A stretch of 64,000 nt of DNA from Phoronis australis (taxonomy: Eukaryota > Phoronida > Phoronidae), in the NCBI GenBank assembly GCA_002633005.1, contig NMRA01000417.1, positions 76,158 to 140,157 on the forward strand, in the 5' to 3' direction. Made by a program: the position numbers and the translations under genes. The notes beneath the pieces were generated by a model. It did no database searches and had not been told where the DNA came from. It saw only the letters and a list, made by a program, of their open reading frames with translations. Shown here in pieces: positions 38,201 to 53,200 of the stretch (positions within the stretch are counted from its first letter, which is position 1; each line of letters starts with the position of its first letter).

Positions 38201-41200
38201 GCATGTATAGATTATATTTACCGAAAAAAGTTTTCACCGATTAATTAACCGAAGACTTTGAGATGTTCACTCGTCCCGGTTTAATAGGCTTTCTCGGCTT
38301 CAGCAAATAGGCTTTATTTGAACTTAGGAACACGAGTTCTCGAAAACAGCTTAGTGGAATTCCCTGAAACTTTTCAAATTTAATATTTGTTCATCAATCT
38401 CAAAAACACTGTAAGGCCTAGTTTTTGCGTTATATAAAAAAGACGAATACGACTTCTATTTTTTACAAAAATTTCTTACGTTTTGCTATTTGATTTGTCA
38501 CAGAAACTAAATGAAAGGACTGATCGAAAATTCCTAACAACATTTTTGATGTAACTGGTGAAGTTTCCATTTAAAAAGGTTTTGTTAAAATCGACCCAGG
38601 GGTTATTTTGCTATGAAATATACCTTTCTTAACAATTTTGACTTAAAAAGATGTTAACGTAATAATAATAATGGTACACAAATAAAAAACATATTTTTAT
38701 ATTCCGTGATGTTTTTTCTTTCAGAAAATAATACTTTTACTAGTTGACAATTAAAGCTTAGTTTTTTGATATACGAGTTAGAATGGAGGCTACTAAATAA
38801 GGTTTAATATAACCTTAATACCACACCAAGTTTGTGTTACTTCATATTCTGGGGCCAGCAGCTGACAAGCTTGATTATTGATCTACTACATTGGATTCAC
38901 AAAATAGTTGAACAGACCAACACATCTTTTGAAATAGCGCGACTACAGACCCCTAGTGTTACTTGGTTTAAGTTGACCCGGGGACTAATAAAAACAGTAA
39001 TTATACACCAACAGTAGTCTATATCAGCAACAACAGATCATTCAGCTTAGTGTCTGATCATATGGTGAACAAAAGCTTTAATTTGATACTTAAATATACA
39101 AAACCAATCTTTGAGATGTTAAAAGTCAAAACACTAAGTTTTTAACCATTTATAAAAGTCACCTTTACCAATAAGAGTAACAGTTTTGATTCCAAACGAA
39201 AGTACTACATGATTGTTTCCTTGTATTGAACAATAAAATTTTGCCTGCTTTGGTTACAAGATTTATGCCACAAAAGCAAAATGGCTGCTGGCAGGTGGCA
39301 GGTTCTTTGCCGAAACAGCAACTGGAATTGATGTCACATGATTTTGGGTGTTCTACGACTTTAATAAACACAATGCACCAATACCTGAGGGTTCTGCAGG
39401 ATCCTGCTGTATCCAGACGGATTTACCTGAAAAGAATCAACACTCACAATTAGCTGTATAAAAGCACAAACTTTAGCCCATCCACTTATAATACATGAAA
39501 ACAGGATTTAAAAAAGTTATTTAGTCCCAATTTTACATATAAGAGCACGAGCCAAAATTTTGCTTATAGGCACAGATGGGTGTTTTTTGCTTAATTGTGG
39601 ATGCAGGCACTCGCATTGTCCTTGACAAAAGCAAAGTATCTTGCTTGCAATTTGACAGCACATCTCCAAGATTATAATGCAGATGAAAACATTCTGTAAG
39701 GCTCACTTGAGAATTGCTATGCAATAATAACGAATAATTGGTAAAATAGTGCAGTTCAGTGACTAACTCTTGCAAAATTGGATTTATTGTTTCCATATTT
39801 GTATAGCATTAATTGAATCAGACCTGAAAAGTGTACAACTTTCGGAAGGAAATTTTAAGAAATGTTTAGTGGACCATTTAATAAACCTGAGTAAAACCAG
39901 TGAAAATTTCAACAGCAAAAATTTTCCAAGTGTTTAAAATAAATCTGCATTTCACACTGTCTAATGCTAAACCATGAAAACTGAATTAATGTCTCAAATA
40001 TTCCTTACCATGATGGAATTACACCTTTTTTAAAAAATTAAGTAACAGGCAATGCACAGCTGTGCTATTTTGGAATTTGCAATTTAGGGGTTGGCCAACT
40101 CCAATAAGTTTTAAAACTATATATGGCAAAAAGTGTTTCAGAGTTTATTAGTTGTGCTATTTTTGAATTTGCAATTCAGGGGTTGGCCAACTCCAATAAG
40201 TTTTAAAACTATGATGCCAAAAAATGTTTCAGAGTTTATTGGAATTAGCCAACCTTAAACTTTCAAATTCAAAAGAAAACGCAACTTACAGTTCATTGCG
40301 TGTGACTTGAGTTGGTAATGGAAATGGAATATGACAGCACTGAGGAATATTATTAGGTAATTTTTTATGAGAATGAAAGCTCCGAATACAATCATGGTTT
40401 TGCTCATTCCAAAAAGTTTGTGTGTAGGCACATGTATACCATCAAAATACCTGTGCAGCTTCAAATACATGCACATGGACCTAAAAAGACACCATAACAG
40501 CAGAGAGTTGGGCAGAATTCAATTACACACAAGCAAAATTCTAACATAAATACATGTCTCAGGTGTGTATTTACTAAGTTTGGCATTAACTATTTCAAGT
40601 TTAGGGAAGATGACAGAACAAATTATAATTTCTGTCTCTGAAAATTAACAAGACATCAAATACTACTAAACACCAACAAAACCATTTTGTCCACATGTTC
40701 CAGAGAGATTTGATCCACGTAAACTAAAATTCACACCAGACAAAGACCATTATTAAGAATTCACTTTTAACCTTTTCTGGTTTGACAGAGACAAATTAGT
40801 AAATTTTTAGTACTAACTACTGCATAACAGCATATCAGTGTGCTAGTAAAACCATGATATCAAATCTTCCATGTGTGCCCATGTGAACAGGTTATAAATT
40901 GTGAACTTGCACAAGTAAACCAAAGTCATGGGGGCCTCTAGTACACACCATAAGTAAAGAAGGGAGTATTGCAGACGCCATTACATAGCTACATTACATA
41001 ACTACATAGATGCGTCGGAAGTCTAGTCTAGCGAGGCTCCCAATCTTGCCACTGACATGCGTGATTATCTGCTGCTTGACCTTTGATCCGGGTCAGACAA
41101 TGAATGAACCTGATCGAAGGTCAAGCAGCAGCCAATCACAGGGACCGACACGGTGTCACGTAATGACAAGATTGCAAACCTTGCCAGACTTCTGCAACAT

Positions 41201-44200
41201 CTATTTATCTAATAAAATGTAATGTAGCTGTGCAAATGTAGCTATGTAATGTAGCTATGTAATGTAGCTATGTAATGGCATCTGCAATACTCCCTTCTTT
41301 ACGTATGGTGTATACTAGAAGTATGGTCTAAAAGAATTAAGTAAGCTCCCATGAGCAGACCCAGGCCCACCTCATCCAATAAGGGGTCGCTCTCTTTCTT
41401 GTCTACACGCATTCGACTCTCCTCATCCAGCTAGGTCACAGGTTAAGAAAGAGTAAGATAGAAAGGATTAATCATCAACCAAAGAACACAGTTGGATTAC
41501 CTACATAATACCAGAGAATTAGTCATGCATTCAAGTTACGAATTTGGTTATAACTCAAGATTGGCCATAAACAGAAGTGTACAACTTCAAGTTATAACAT
41601 TGGTAATAACTCAAAAGAGTGTTAGCCACAACTATACAACAAAGCCGAAACAAAATAAGGAAACTTCAGCAACCAGCAAACTTTATCAGCAAAATTGCTT
41701 TGTTTGTAAATATAAAGCAAAAATAGAACATCCAACAAGCGCAAAATGACAGGAGTTCAAAAAACATGACTCCCAACCATTGAAGCATAGAACAAAGATT
41801 TTGTTACCTCAATAAGTTCTTCGAGAAACTGTTTTGAAAAATGCAATGGTCAGAAAATTGTAGACATACATCAATTGCTAAAGAATTTTGTTAAGTTGTG
41901 GTTTTACCAAGACTCTTTCATTACTGCCACATCCAGCGTAAGGGCTAAAATTGTTAGTATGTTATTTAAGCATTACTGCGGTAAAACCAGTGCTGCAGTG
42001 TATTTCCTAGAGTGAGTGTAACCATCAAAGGAAAACAAAACCAAAACTACACAATGTCAAGTACACAGTCCATTAACACCACGGTGTACAAGTGATGTAA
42101 AAGTCGATGAAAATTTAGCAGACTGATAGGAAAATGTAAGGAGGTCAAGTGACGAAGTACTGATACAGAGCATTGAAATGCGCCCACAATTGCACCATAT
42201 ACGGTATCCTTCTAGGGTTGTTTATTGGTACCATAAAGTGGCCAGTAGAGGGCATATATGTAGTATGTTGTACTTTGCAAAATGGAAAGGCATGGTCATT
42301 GTCTCCTCAATAGGCTAGGGGCAAAATGTGAGTGATCTTCATAATACAAGCACATCCTATACATCAGTTGCTTAAAGCACCACAGAAACATAGAATTAAA
42401 AACAAATTTACCAACATACGAGATTAGCACAGCATTAGAATGCCAGAAACAAATTTCTACTTGGAACTTTTCCTTCATAGTCACGAAGTAACACAAAGTA
42501 TACACCTGAAGACCTATGAAAATACAGAGGTCAATGTAAAATACTAAAATTGCCACTAGAGGCATACCGGTAGTCAGAATCATCCTAAAGTCGTCATCGT
42601 CCGTTGTCAACATCACATAAATACACTTGCTAAATTTAGTAAAGATCCTGCAAACGGTTTGGGAGATACAGCCATGGGCGCAAAAAAAAACTGCCACTAG
42701 GAGACGCCACAGTAATCAAAGTCATGGGAAATTCAGCGTCAACCGTCCTCTTCATAGTAAAAACATACATGCCAATTTTCACAATCATACTTAGAGCGGT
42801 TTGGTTGATAGAGGGGTGGACGCCAAAAAACAGACTCAAAAACAGTAAAAATGGCCACTGGGTGTCGCAAACTAGGTCGAACCCATCCGAAAACGGGAGG
42901 ATAGCGTCATTGCACTAATAGGTGCCTACACACCAAATTTCATGAAAATCCGTTAAGGACTTGTGAAGATACAAAGGTAAGCGTAACAAATTAAAATTGC
43001 CACTAGGGGGCACACCGGTAGTCGGATCCGTCCAAAAGTCGTCATCTTCCGTTGTTAACATCACATAAATATACTTACACAATTTCGTAAAGATCCTGCA
43101 AAAGGTGTAGGAGATACAGCCAGGCGCAAAACTGCCACTAGGAGGCACCACAGTAGTCGAAATCATCGGAAAATCATCGTCAACCGTCCTCTGCATAGTA
43201 AGCATATACATGCCAATTTTCACAATCATCCTTTGAGCGGTTTGGTCAATAGAGGGGTGGACGCACAAAAACAGACTCGAAAACACTAAAAATGGCCAGT
43301 AGGTGGCGTAAAGTATGTCGAATCCATCTGAAAACGGGAGGATAGCGTCATCTCACTAATAGGTGCCTACATACCAAATTTCATGAAAATCCGTTCAGGG
43401 CTTTTGAAGATACAAAGGTAAGCGTAAAAACTAAAATTGCCACTAAGGGGCACACCGGTACTCGGATCCGTCTGAAATTTCGCACATGCTGTCCCATTCG
43501 TGAATGGAACATATGTGCCAAATTTCATGAATTTATGTCAAAGGGTTTTGGAGATAGAGCAGCGGACGCCGGATGCCGGACGGACGCCGCCCGGAAGAAC
43601 GGAGATGACGTCCACATATAAATATGTGGGCACATAATAATAATACCTCAGAATATGTTTAGACAAGTTCTTCATTACACTGCTTTAAAAAAACTGATGA
43701 AGATGTAGAAACCGATAACAAACATGATTAGTACACGAATCTGCTATCTCATGCCACTCAAACTGGTGAGTGTCCTTAGCCACATTTCATTTCAATGAAT
43801 GGTGGGATATATCTACTACAACAATCTGCCTGACCAGATCTCCTAAAGTATATAGCTGTTACCCAAAGTCTTTTGGATGCTATTTAAAGTTGTGATTACA
43901 GTTAATACGTGAAAAACATTGTGAAGATTATTTTTCCCAACTCTTAACTGTTCCAAAAGATCAGCCTTGGGCATGTGAGAGATTGCAGCCCACTTTCTTG
44001 GGGCACTGGCCAGGGATACACCGATTTCTTTAGAATTGTGTGTACAAGATGCAATTTTACTGTGATTCATAAATGCAATGACCCAAAACTACCAACATTA
44101 CCTGGCAGCCTTCGACCCCAGTTTACACCCATGTGCTGAGGGAGAAACGTGTACATGATACAGGCCAACAGAAACAGTTAGCATCTACTATGTGACAGAC

Positions 44201-47200
44201 ATGTTCAAAAAGTGACAGCTTACCTCCTAACCCTTTGTGACAATAGCAACAATGTTTAGCTACCTCAGTGTTTCATGAACAACTACTACTGATCGAAGAA
44301 CATTAATTTTAAAGTGTTAAGTTCTGTGTGAGAAGACGGTTAATTTTTAGTCATGTTTTGTTCATGGTAGCCAAACATGAGAGCCTCTGTTACAAACAAA
44401 ACATGGAACTGGTTTCACTAACACAAGATCCATAATATTACCAACATCTACTGTGCGAATACTAAATTAGTATTCAAATGCTATTTTAAGTCTAAAATGT
44501 GTCACTATATTTTGCCCTTAAAAATTCCCCAATTTCCACTGTGTGAGGTGTTATTCTAACCCATAACACAGGCAGAATACAGTCATACTTCAGACAGTAA
44601 TATGTATTTTCAACTCACCAGGCCTGGGGAAGGGTATGGTGACTCCAGCTTAACATCACGAGGATCTGTAACAAACACATAGAACATCTCACTTGCTATT
44701 ACACAACATAAACGGAGAATCCCTAAAACAACTTCTGAAACTCTTCTTGCAAAGACAAAACACTTTGGCCTGCTTAAAAGTTGACCACAACACAACATAT
44801 GACATAACACTGTATCCTGAGTCACATGACTATACTTGTTTACAGGACAACATATTAAACTCTGCTGTCTGTAATCTTGTGATTGTTGAACATTTCACCT
44901 CATGTAACAAACATACTCATCCAATGAGCATTACCCAATGGATGTTTTGAAGTTTTATACAAGCCAGGAATCTTGTGGTCACTTGTGTAAACTATACATT
45001 ACTCAAAGCCTGTCACTAAACCTATCACCTGATTACGATAAAGTCCCTAAAATTTGGAACATTGAAATTCAAGGCAATACTGAATTTTCTTGATTCTGGT
45101 GTTTGGGACATGGGCGATTTTTGCGTTCCATCACTTTTAAAATATCGGGCAACTGTCTTTTGCATCCACAGCATCTGAAAATAAACTCGGCAGTTGACTA
45201 AATTGTCGAAAATAGTCACTCATGCAACGTTTTCATGAATCTCCATCCCTGTAACATTTATCGCTTTGGGAGAAAAAATAACACCCATTTCCAAATGTGG
45301 TACAACCTCCGACCTTGAGCAAAATAGTTATTTTTTTCACTGTCCCAAACTGAAGAATTTTTAACGTAATATTTGGGATCCAGCAGCAAAGTGAAGTCAC
45401 AGATAGTACTAACCTGGGACCAGAAAAAAGAAGACAATTAGTCCAAGACCAGCCATGATAGCACCAGGTACAATGAAAGAGAGACCCCACACCTCTGTCA
45501 CAAATATACCGGCAATGAGTGAACCCAGGATGTTACCTATGGATGTATGGGAGTTCCACACCCCCATAATGAAACCACGTCTGTAATACAAGAATGACAG
45601 ATTTACACATTAACATAGAAAATATTAATTCAAAGTATAACAGGAGAGGGAGAGGGAGGCTCTATAAGTGTCTGATATTTGATAAATACAATGTACAAGT
45701 ACCAACCTGCAAGAGTCATTTAACAAAATTCAGCTCAATTTTCAGTACAGCGACTGCTTTAAACTGGAAAATTTTTACCATAACTTATTTCAAAATTAAT
45801 TTTACACATTAAATAAACGTAACTAAAAGTACAATACACGTGCCATAAACTGTCTTAATCCCTGGCCCTCATTGAGATCAACTTACTTCCCCTTACCAAA
45901 CCAGTTGGCAACACAGGTGACTACACTTGGCCATCCTGTACAGTTGACTAGACCACTGAGGACCTGAAACAAGAATAAGTAGTTCTAGACATAACACGGA
46001 TCTGTGCGTATATACATGACTGCAAGTTGTCAGCAGATGGCACTATGGCCATTTTGCATCTTGTGTAGACTTCACGATACCAACAAGAACTATCTGACAG
46101 CCGTAAAAGTTAAGTTATGTTCAAAAGTCCACGGATCCATTAGATAATAAATATTCAGAGCTGCACATTCTTCAATCAGAAGATTTTCAAAGCAATGTAC
46201 TATGACAATGGCGTTGCAAAACTTCAATAGTAACCAGTGAGAATACTAATTTATTACTGCAGATGGCGCCCTTGTCCATACATGCACAAACATTTAACAG
46301 CATTACTTTTAAGTGGTGCTGTATTAAGGTACTTACAACTAGGTACATTTGACAGAAGTTATGGAAGTGAATTTTGACACCACTGGCGCACCCAGAAGTT
46401 TTCAATAGCAGGGGCAAAATTTGGGAACCAATAAAATGACCGACCATGTTGTGCCTTTGAGAAGAGTAGGACTTTTTGAATCTCGTACCATGAAAGTCCA
46501 CACACATGATGAGTAAAAGCTGCACAAGATGCATACTTATCTTCACTAAATAATCGGATCTTTTTCAAAATACTTTCTGTATGAACCTTTCCAAGACTAT
46601 CCTATTTTTTTAAAGTTCCAAAGCAAGAGCAACGCATAGCGTTGAAATGCGCCAATGATAGCACCTCAAACGGTATGCTTCTAATGTGGTTTTAGGAACA
46701 AAAATGGCTTTAAGATGGCGCAAAATGTGTCAAACCTGTCCAAATTGAGAAGGAGGCACAGTCTAGACACAACTATTTCCAAATAACATTAAAATAAGCC
46801 AAGCAACTAATAAGACTTAGCGGTAAATTTTAAAAAACAATCAACACTTGGGGGCACAACTATAGTCTGTTTGGTAAAAAATTATCGTCATCTGTTGCCA
46901 TGTCTATTGGAGCCCATGTGCCAAATTTTGCTAAGATCCTTCCAAGGGTTAAGAAGATACAGCTGCAGTAGATGCAAAAAAACAAAATTGCCTCCAAGGT
47001 GCACCAGAATAGTCAGAAACATTCAAAAATCAATTTTAGCCATGGTCTTCACATCAGGAACACAAACGTCAATTTTCATAATCATCCTTAGAGTGGTTTG
47101 GCAGATACAGAGGCACTAAAAGTCTGTAGCTTATATCCACTGACTCGGGCACTCACTTGCACACCCTGAATACTACTTGTTTATTGAAGAATATTCATGT

Positions 47201-50200
47201 TACCTAAGCTTATGCATGCACTGAAAAACTTCTTTGAACTGAATAAGTGGGGCCACGGCCTATTTGTGCCCCACCGTGGCTATGCCAGTGCTTGACACTA
47301 TTTGAACTTTGGACTAATGAGAAAGATTACACAGTAACTTGTTTTAAAATGAAGTCTTATCAATGCAATGAATACTAAATGTTATAAGAAAAAAATCTTA
47401 CAATCCTGTTGGATCCGACTTACGTGAGGCTTAACATTCAAAACCAATTGAAACAAACAGTCACTGACCTGTATGAGCACATAATACCAAAAGGCATGGA
47501 TGTTTGTGAAGAAGCCGAGTCCAAACGCAGCAGTAGCCAGACCACATAGAATCATGCCAGAACTCAAGAAGTAGCGCAGGTTTACACGCTCTGCGATGTG
47601 ACCGCTGCAAGACCAATACATATACAGACACTAACATGGCATAAGGTTACTGATGCAAACAATAATGCCTGCATACAGTGAAATCTCACCAGATAGGTGA
47701 CCCTTTGTTTTTTAATTTTTTGACAAAAACTAAACAGCATCAAAAATTAATGCTTTACCAAAAATTTCAAGTTAAGTTCCACAGTTACCATCACACAATT
47801 TTTGGACACTATGTCAACTCTACCAATACCATTACGTCAAAATTAATGCTTTCCATTACCAGTTTCAACACAATGCTGTAAAAGGTTTGAACTTCAAACC
47901 AACAGGTTTGGCCTACTTGCCTTGATTTTGGAAAACTAGGAAAAATCTGGACATTTTAGACTTCTTGCATTTAATTCAATGCATGTATTCCAGGACTTCA
48001 CATAGAAGCCTTCTGCAGTATGTACATGGACTTCCGGATGTGTACGTGAGTTTCGTAATTCTTGTTTAGTCTGAATTTTCTGTTGTGGAGAGCATTGAAA
48101 ATGATCAACTTTAAGCCATGAAGTGAAACATGGCTATTGTAAAAAGCATACAAATGAATGTAATGGTTGTTTTTCAGACTAACACAGTACTCTTTACCTG
48201 AAGAACATCCCAATGGCATATGTGAACAAGAAGGCATAGTCCAGAATACCAAGCAGTGAGTTGTAATTTGAACCATCTGAAGAAAGATGAAGTCAAGTTA
48301 AAGATATCCGTTATGAACAACATCGGAGACAATTCTGGATGTATAGGTGATTCAAAAGATAACATGTCAGTGCTCATTTTGTATTCAAATATAATTACAA
48401 GAAATTACAAAATAAGTAATGACAGCTTCTGGCCACACAAGGATTATATTAAGTATTGTCACATGACAGAGACCATCTCAAATCAAGTTGGGTCAAATAA
48501 TCCTACCAGTGTGTTGCCATGAAGGTTCATACACATCCCACTGACTACAAATCATTAATTTCACTCTGACTTGTACATAAACGAAACTGATGGATCCAAG
48601 CCTTAAAAAAAGGTAAGAAAGTTATAAACAACTTCTGCTAAGAAGAATTATGTTTTGATATTTTCAAATTTCAATTTTAAGTGCCTGGATTACTCATCAA
48701 AATGAGTAAAAAGGTAGCTTTCACCATTTGTGTCTAAAATTGTTTCATGTATTTATTTCAGATATGTTTTTGTGAAAATTTGGAGAAAATATAAAACAAA
48801 TGTCAGTTTAAAATAACTTGGTTATAGAAGAGAGTCAAGCCAAGTCACCAAGTTACTAACTAGGTGAGCTATAATAGTTGCAGGTCTTGAATAAACAACA
48901 GGGAGCTCCTGTAGACACAATAAATTGAACTTATTACAGTACTTTAGTTGACATTTAGGGGTGATTATGTCTTATGATATGGGTTGTGTAGTCTCATGGG
49001 ATATGGTCTGTTTGAAGTCTTGTGATATGGGCTACGCCACTGTAATTCTACTATTATGCCAAACTAGTAAGAGGAACTCTTCCTTTCCAGGAAATCAAGA
49101 ATTAATCTTAAATTAACGAACCCTGTCAAACTGGACTCAACATTACACGGCCATCACACAAGCATTTTCAACAACTGATAGGCAGATCACACGGAGACTT
49201 TCATTAGTAGCAACAGACAGGGGTTTGTTGTGATGTTGAGGTTACCGGGAGGCATTGCTAATGCCCCATCCGCCACTGTGTCTAACAGGTTGCTTTGCTT
49301 TTTCAAATAACAGCTGATGGAAATCTAAGTAAAAGTGTTGCTGATATTATGGCGATTACGGGCATCAGTGAAAAAAGATAGTAAGCACACCTTTTTTAGA
49401 TGCGGTGCAAAATCAGGATGGTCCGTGATACACATCTGCGCTTCTCAAAGAGTTCATTTCACTAGCGGGATTTCGACAGGCAACAAACGCAAGCCTCAGT
49501 CATTCCACTGTCGTGCAGTTAGCTCACCGACACCATGACAAGTTCAAATGGTTTTAGGAACTATTCATATGTTTCGTTGTCTATGCACGTTCACGGACCA
49601 CCTCTATTAATTCTTGATCACTGTATTCCTGTGAAAACTAACATTCGACCTGTGAAGTCTTCGTTGGATGAGCACTCGTCTAAGTCGGGATTGCGAGTTG
49701 CCACGTTGACGTTTATATTGTTCTGTTTCAAAATGAATTATTCTCACTCTAACCAATGCTTAAATCAAACTGAAACAAAATTAGTCTGTCTCATCAGATA
49801 CAATTTGTAATGCCTTGGAGTGTTTGTGAATGCAAATGTTTTTAGAAGCCAGCAATAAACCGGCTAATTGACCGCGGGCACCGAAGCCGTGTGAGCGCAT
49901 GCTAATTCAGTGTTTGCTGACAGAAAGCTGTTGTGAAACAATAACTCCAATTTTATATCCTATGGTCAGATGTTAGGGGAATGTTTAATTAGATATTCAT
50001 GTACATTATTCGAATCATTGTTACTGTACAACTTTTGCCGTGACGGTACTGATTGAGGAATGGTAACCTGCCGACTTCAAGGCCCCTGACAAGCTAGTAA
50101 GTAGACCACAGCTGGTCGGCTGATGGCAGGTCGGCAATTAAAGTTTTTCTGGGGGGTTGCCTTATGAGTCGACACCACGGCCGGCTGCCGGTTGGCAAAT

Positions 50201-53200
50201 TAGCCGACCAGTTGACAGCCGGTCATCGACTCCTAGCCGACCGGTCGCACAAAAATTCGTGATGTGTGCTGTACATCACCACAAGAATCAAAAGTTAGTT
50301 CAAACAGTTAAGAACAACACTCGTTCACATTGTGTTCTATTCAATATACTCTGGGATCCATAGTAGATAAATACTTCTGCCACAGGTACCCGTGAATGTT
50401 TAAAATTTAATGCCATTGGCCCTTTTCTTGCAGTGAAGCAATATGGCAGGAAAAGGCTACTTCAGAAATCCTTTGAGGTGCCCGGATTTCATTAGTTTAA
50501 ATAATATTTTCTTGAGTAGCTTTTAACATTGATATTCGCATTTTCCAATACACCCGCAGTAAAAAAAATAATCAAAGAAGGCTTCAAACCGCCTATAAAC
50601 CCGCTTTTAGTTGCAAAACCTAACTTTTAATGAAGACTACTCCAGTTGCCGTCTCAAACTGTTTCTTTCTGAAATTAGCTGAAATTTCAGGGCTTCAAAA
50701 GAACTGACAGTTAGTTATTGGTTGGAACTCTTTGTACAGGACAAGCTGTATGGTCTAAATAGAAAATATCACTTGTTGGACAGAGCATGGGTCTGAAGCC
50801 ACTTCAAACAGAATTTGTTTCATTGGCAGTGTAAAGCAGTCAAGATGCCAGGGATATCCACTGTTTTCATTATGAGAGTAAGAATGTATAAAGTTTTCAT
50901 AGAATCACAAGATGATCTAGAATGATTGCTGAATTAGGGAGTTAAAGAACAATGCTTTATACAGCAGACGTTAAGACTATGATACAACTAGAACGACACA
51001 AAAAGGGAATTGTACAAAAATTCATAAAAATCCTTGGTCTCATGTTAACATAGTACTTGAGCCTGAGGATTAAAAGTACCAAGAAAACGGAACAAGTAGT
51101 TGTTAAAAAGACGTACACAAGAAACAAGTGAGAGAGCATGATTAGTAAAGTTTATTGCACTAAAAAAATTAGTACCACTTACCAAACATATCTTGCTCAA
51201 TAAATACCATCTAAAAATGCGAGAAATGTTACAACATTGCAAGTAGACATGCATTTGACTTCATAGAAATGTTTTTGCTTTCATCGGCCTACATGTGGGG
51301 TGTCAACATGAGAGAGAGGCCAACACTGAGGCTCTGTAGGGAGCATCGAGGGTCTGTAACAGGGAACAACGAGGGTCTCTAGCAGGGAACACTGAGGGTC
51401 TGTAGCAGGGAACATCGAGGCTCTGTAGGGAACAGCGGGGTCTATAGGGAACATCGAGGCTTTGCAGGGAACACCGAGGCTCTTTAGGGAACATACTTGG
51501 CCTAATGGATGTCAATCTGGATCTAAGAACCAATCTTGGAAATAAAAGTTAAATTTTGACTGTTTCACTTTGAGAAAGAACTTAAAAATGAATTTCTTTG
51601 ATATCACATGTGAGCATTTTTAAAATGATCTAGACAGCTAAGTATATCTTTAATCAAAGTTCGCAATTGATGACCGTTACATTCAAGCTAATACTGTAGT
51701 AGAAACTTGGGATATCAAGTTCAAACTTGAATTTGTAGCTTTAATGTAAGGAAAGTAAATTTATGAACTCACATGCACTAATCATTGAGTACTCGAGCAC
51801 AAATAGAACACGTCTATATCATTCTATAAAGCTTGAGTTTAAGTACTAGAACAAAAATATCAAAACGAGGTTGGAGTTCCAAAATTGGATTTCGGTCTTT
51901 GGTTAAGTAGAGTAACCAACATGCAAACTATTCTATGAAGTCAAATCAATCATGACAGTCAAAGAGAAAATAAGATATCAAAGCTGTTATAACCCGCCTT
52001 CCGTCACAAAAACAACTTTTGCTCAAGACCTCTTACTTTTTTGATATTGATCTCAAATTTTTTCTTTGTCAAACTGTACAGGATTTTAGGGCTTCAAAAG
52101 AAATGATAATTCATTATGGTTTGAATAAAAGCTCTACATGTTGGCTTGTCACAAAATGTCAATTTTGTGCTCTGAGCATGGTCTCAAGGAATAGCAAACT
52201 GCCAGTTCCTTGGAAACCTGGAAATCATTTCTTATCTGAGTAAGGAATGAGTTGATACCAGTTTCAAAGCGGTAAGTGGTTAAAATCAAAAGTTTTCTTG
52301 GACGAAATTCGAGAGTTTATGGATGGTTTAAGTAATAATAATTATGAACATACCAAATGGAGGCCAGCTGCACAGACTAACATTGTAGACTTGCTCACCA
52401 TTAATTGTGCAGTTTACATCATGTAGAACATTCTGAACCAAAAAAATAGAAACAGGTCTCAACTAATTGATAAAAAAGCAAATGCCAAATTACAAACACC
52501 TCCAATTATAGTGTCAATGAACATTTTGTCGAAAAGGAGGTGCTGGATGTCGAGCGGACAGCCGGAGAGGGGTAAGAATAGGTGACATATCATATTACCC
52601 TACTTGAAAAACTACTTTTGAACTGAACTGCAGAATGCATTGAAGAACAATACTTTAGACTTAACGTGCACCCCTAAATTGTTGAATTGAATAATGGAAC
52701 ACAATACAGCTTTGAGCAATTTAGCAGATTATCGTTTTCATAGTAAACTGCTTCAGGACACTGTGGTCAGCTGAAATCCAGGATCTGCCAGTGCGTAACA
52801 CAATTTAAATCTGCACAGAAAACCAGCTACCAAAAACACATCCAGTATAAATTTGAATTGATTCCTGCAGAGTAATTCAATGAGGATTATTCCAAGCAAG
52901 CAAACGAAGCAATGCTTAGACGTCTATGAGTACATGATTACGGATGTGGCAGCTTGAGTGGGGACTCGGGGAACGTCTGGCAAGGAGGGGGATGATGTCT
53001 AGATCATGGTGGTACATCTAGAGAATGGCTTTGGACATCTACTAGTAGAGGGGGACATCTAAGGAAGAATGTAGAGAAGAGGGCAAGCAGAAGGCCGCTG
53101 CATGATCTGCTTTGCTGGGCGACTGGCTGCTCCTTATTGTCCTCCAGATGGTGCCACCTATTGGACAAAATGTTCCAGACCTGTAACAGGTTGAGGCTGA

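Noticed and set aside
42296-43286. Minus-strand open frames of 123-133 residues with similar peptides
   Set aside because: They are translations of the higher-order repeat units, not a gene family.
46187-46568. Minus-strand frames of 119 and 69 residues
   Set aside because: Intronic, overlapping each other in different frames, no recognised domain.
51186-51213. Small minus-strand exon-like block between SLC37 exons 3 and 4 (acceptor-like AG, donor GTAAGT)
   Set aside because: Read in the phase required by the preceding exon it meets TGA at once, and exon 3 joins exon 4 directly with correct family sequence.
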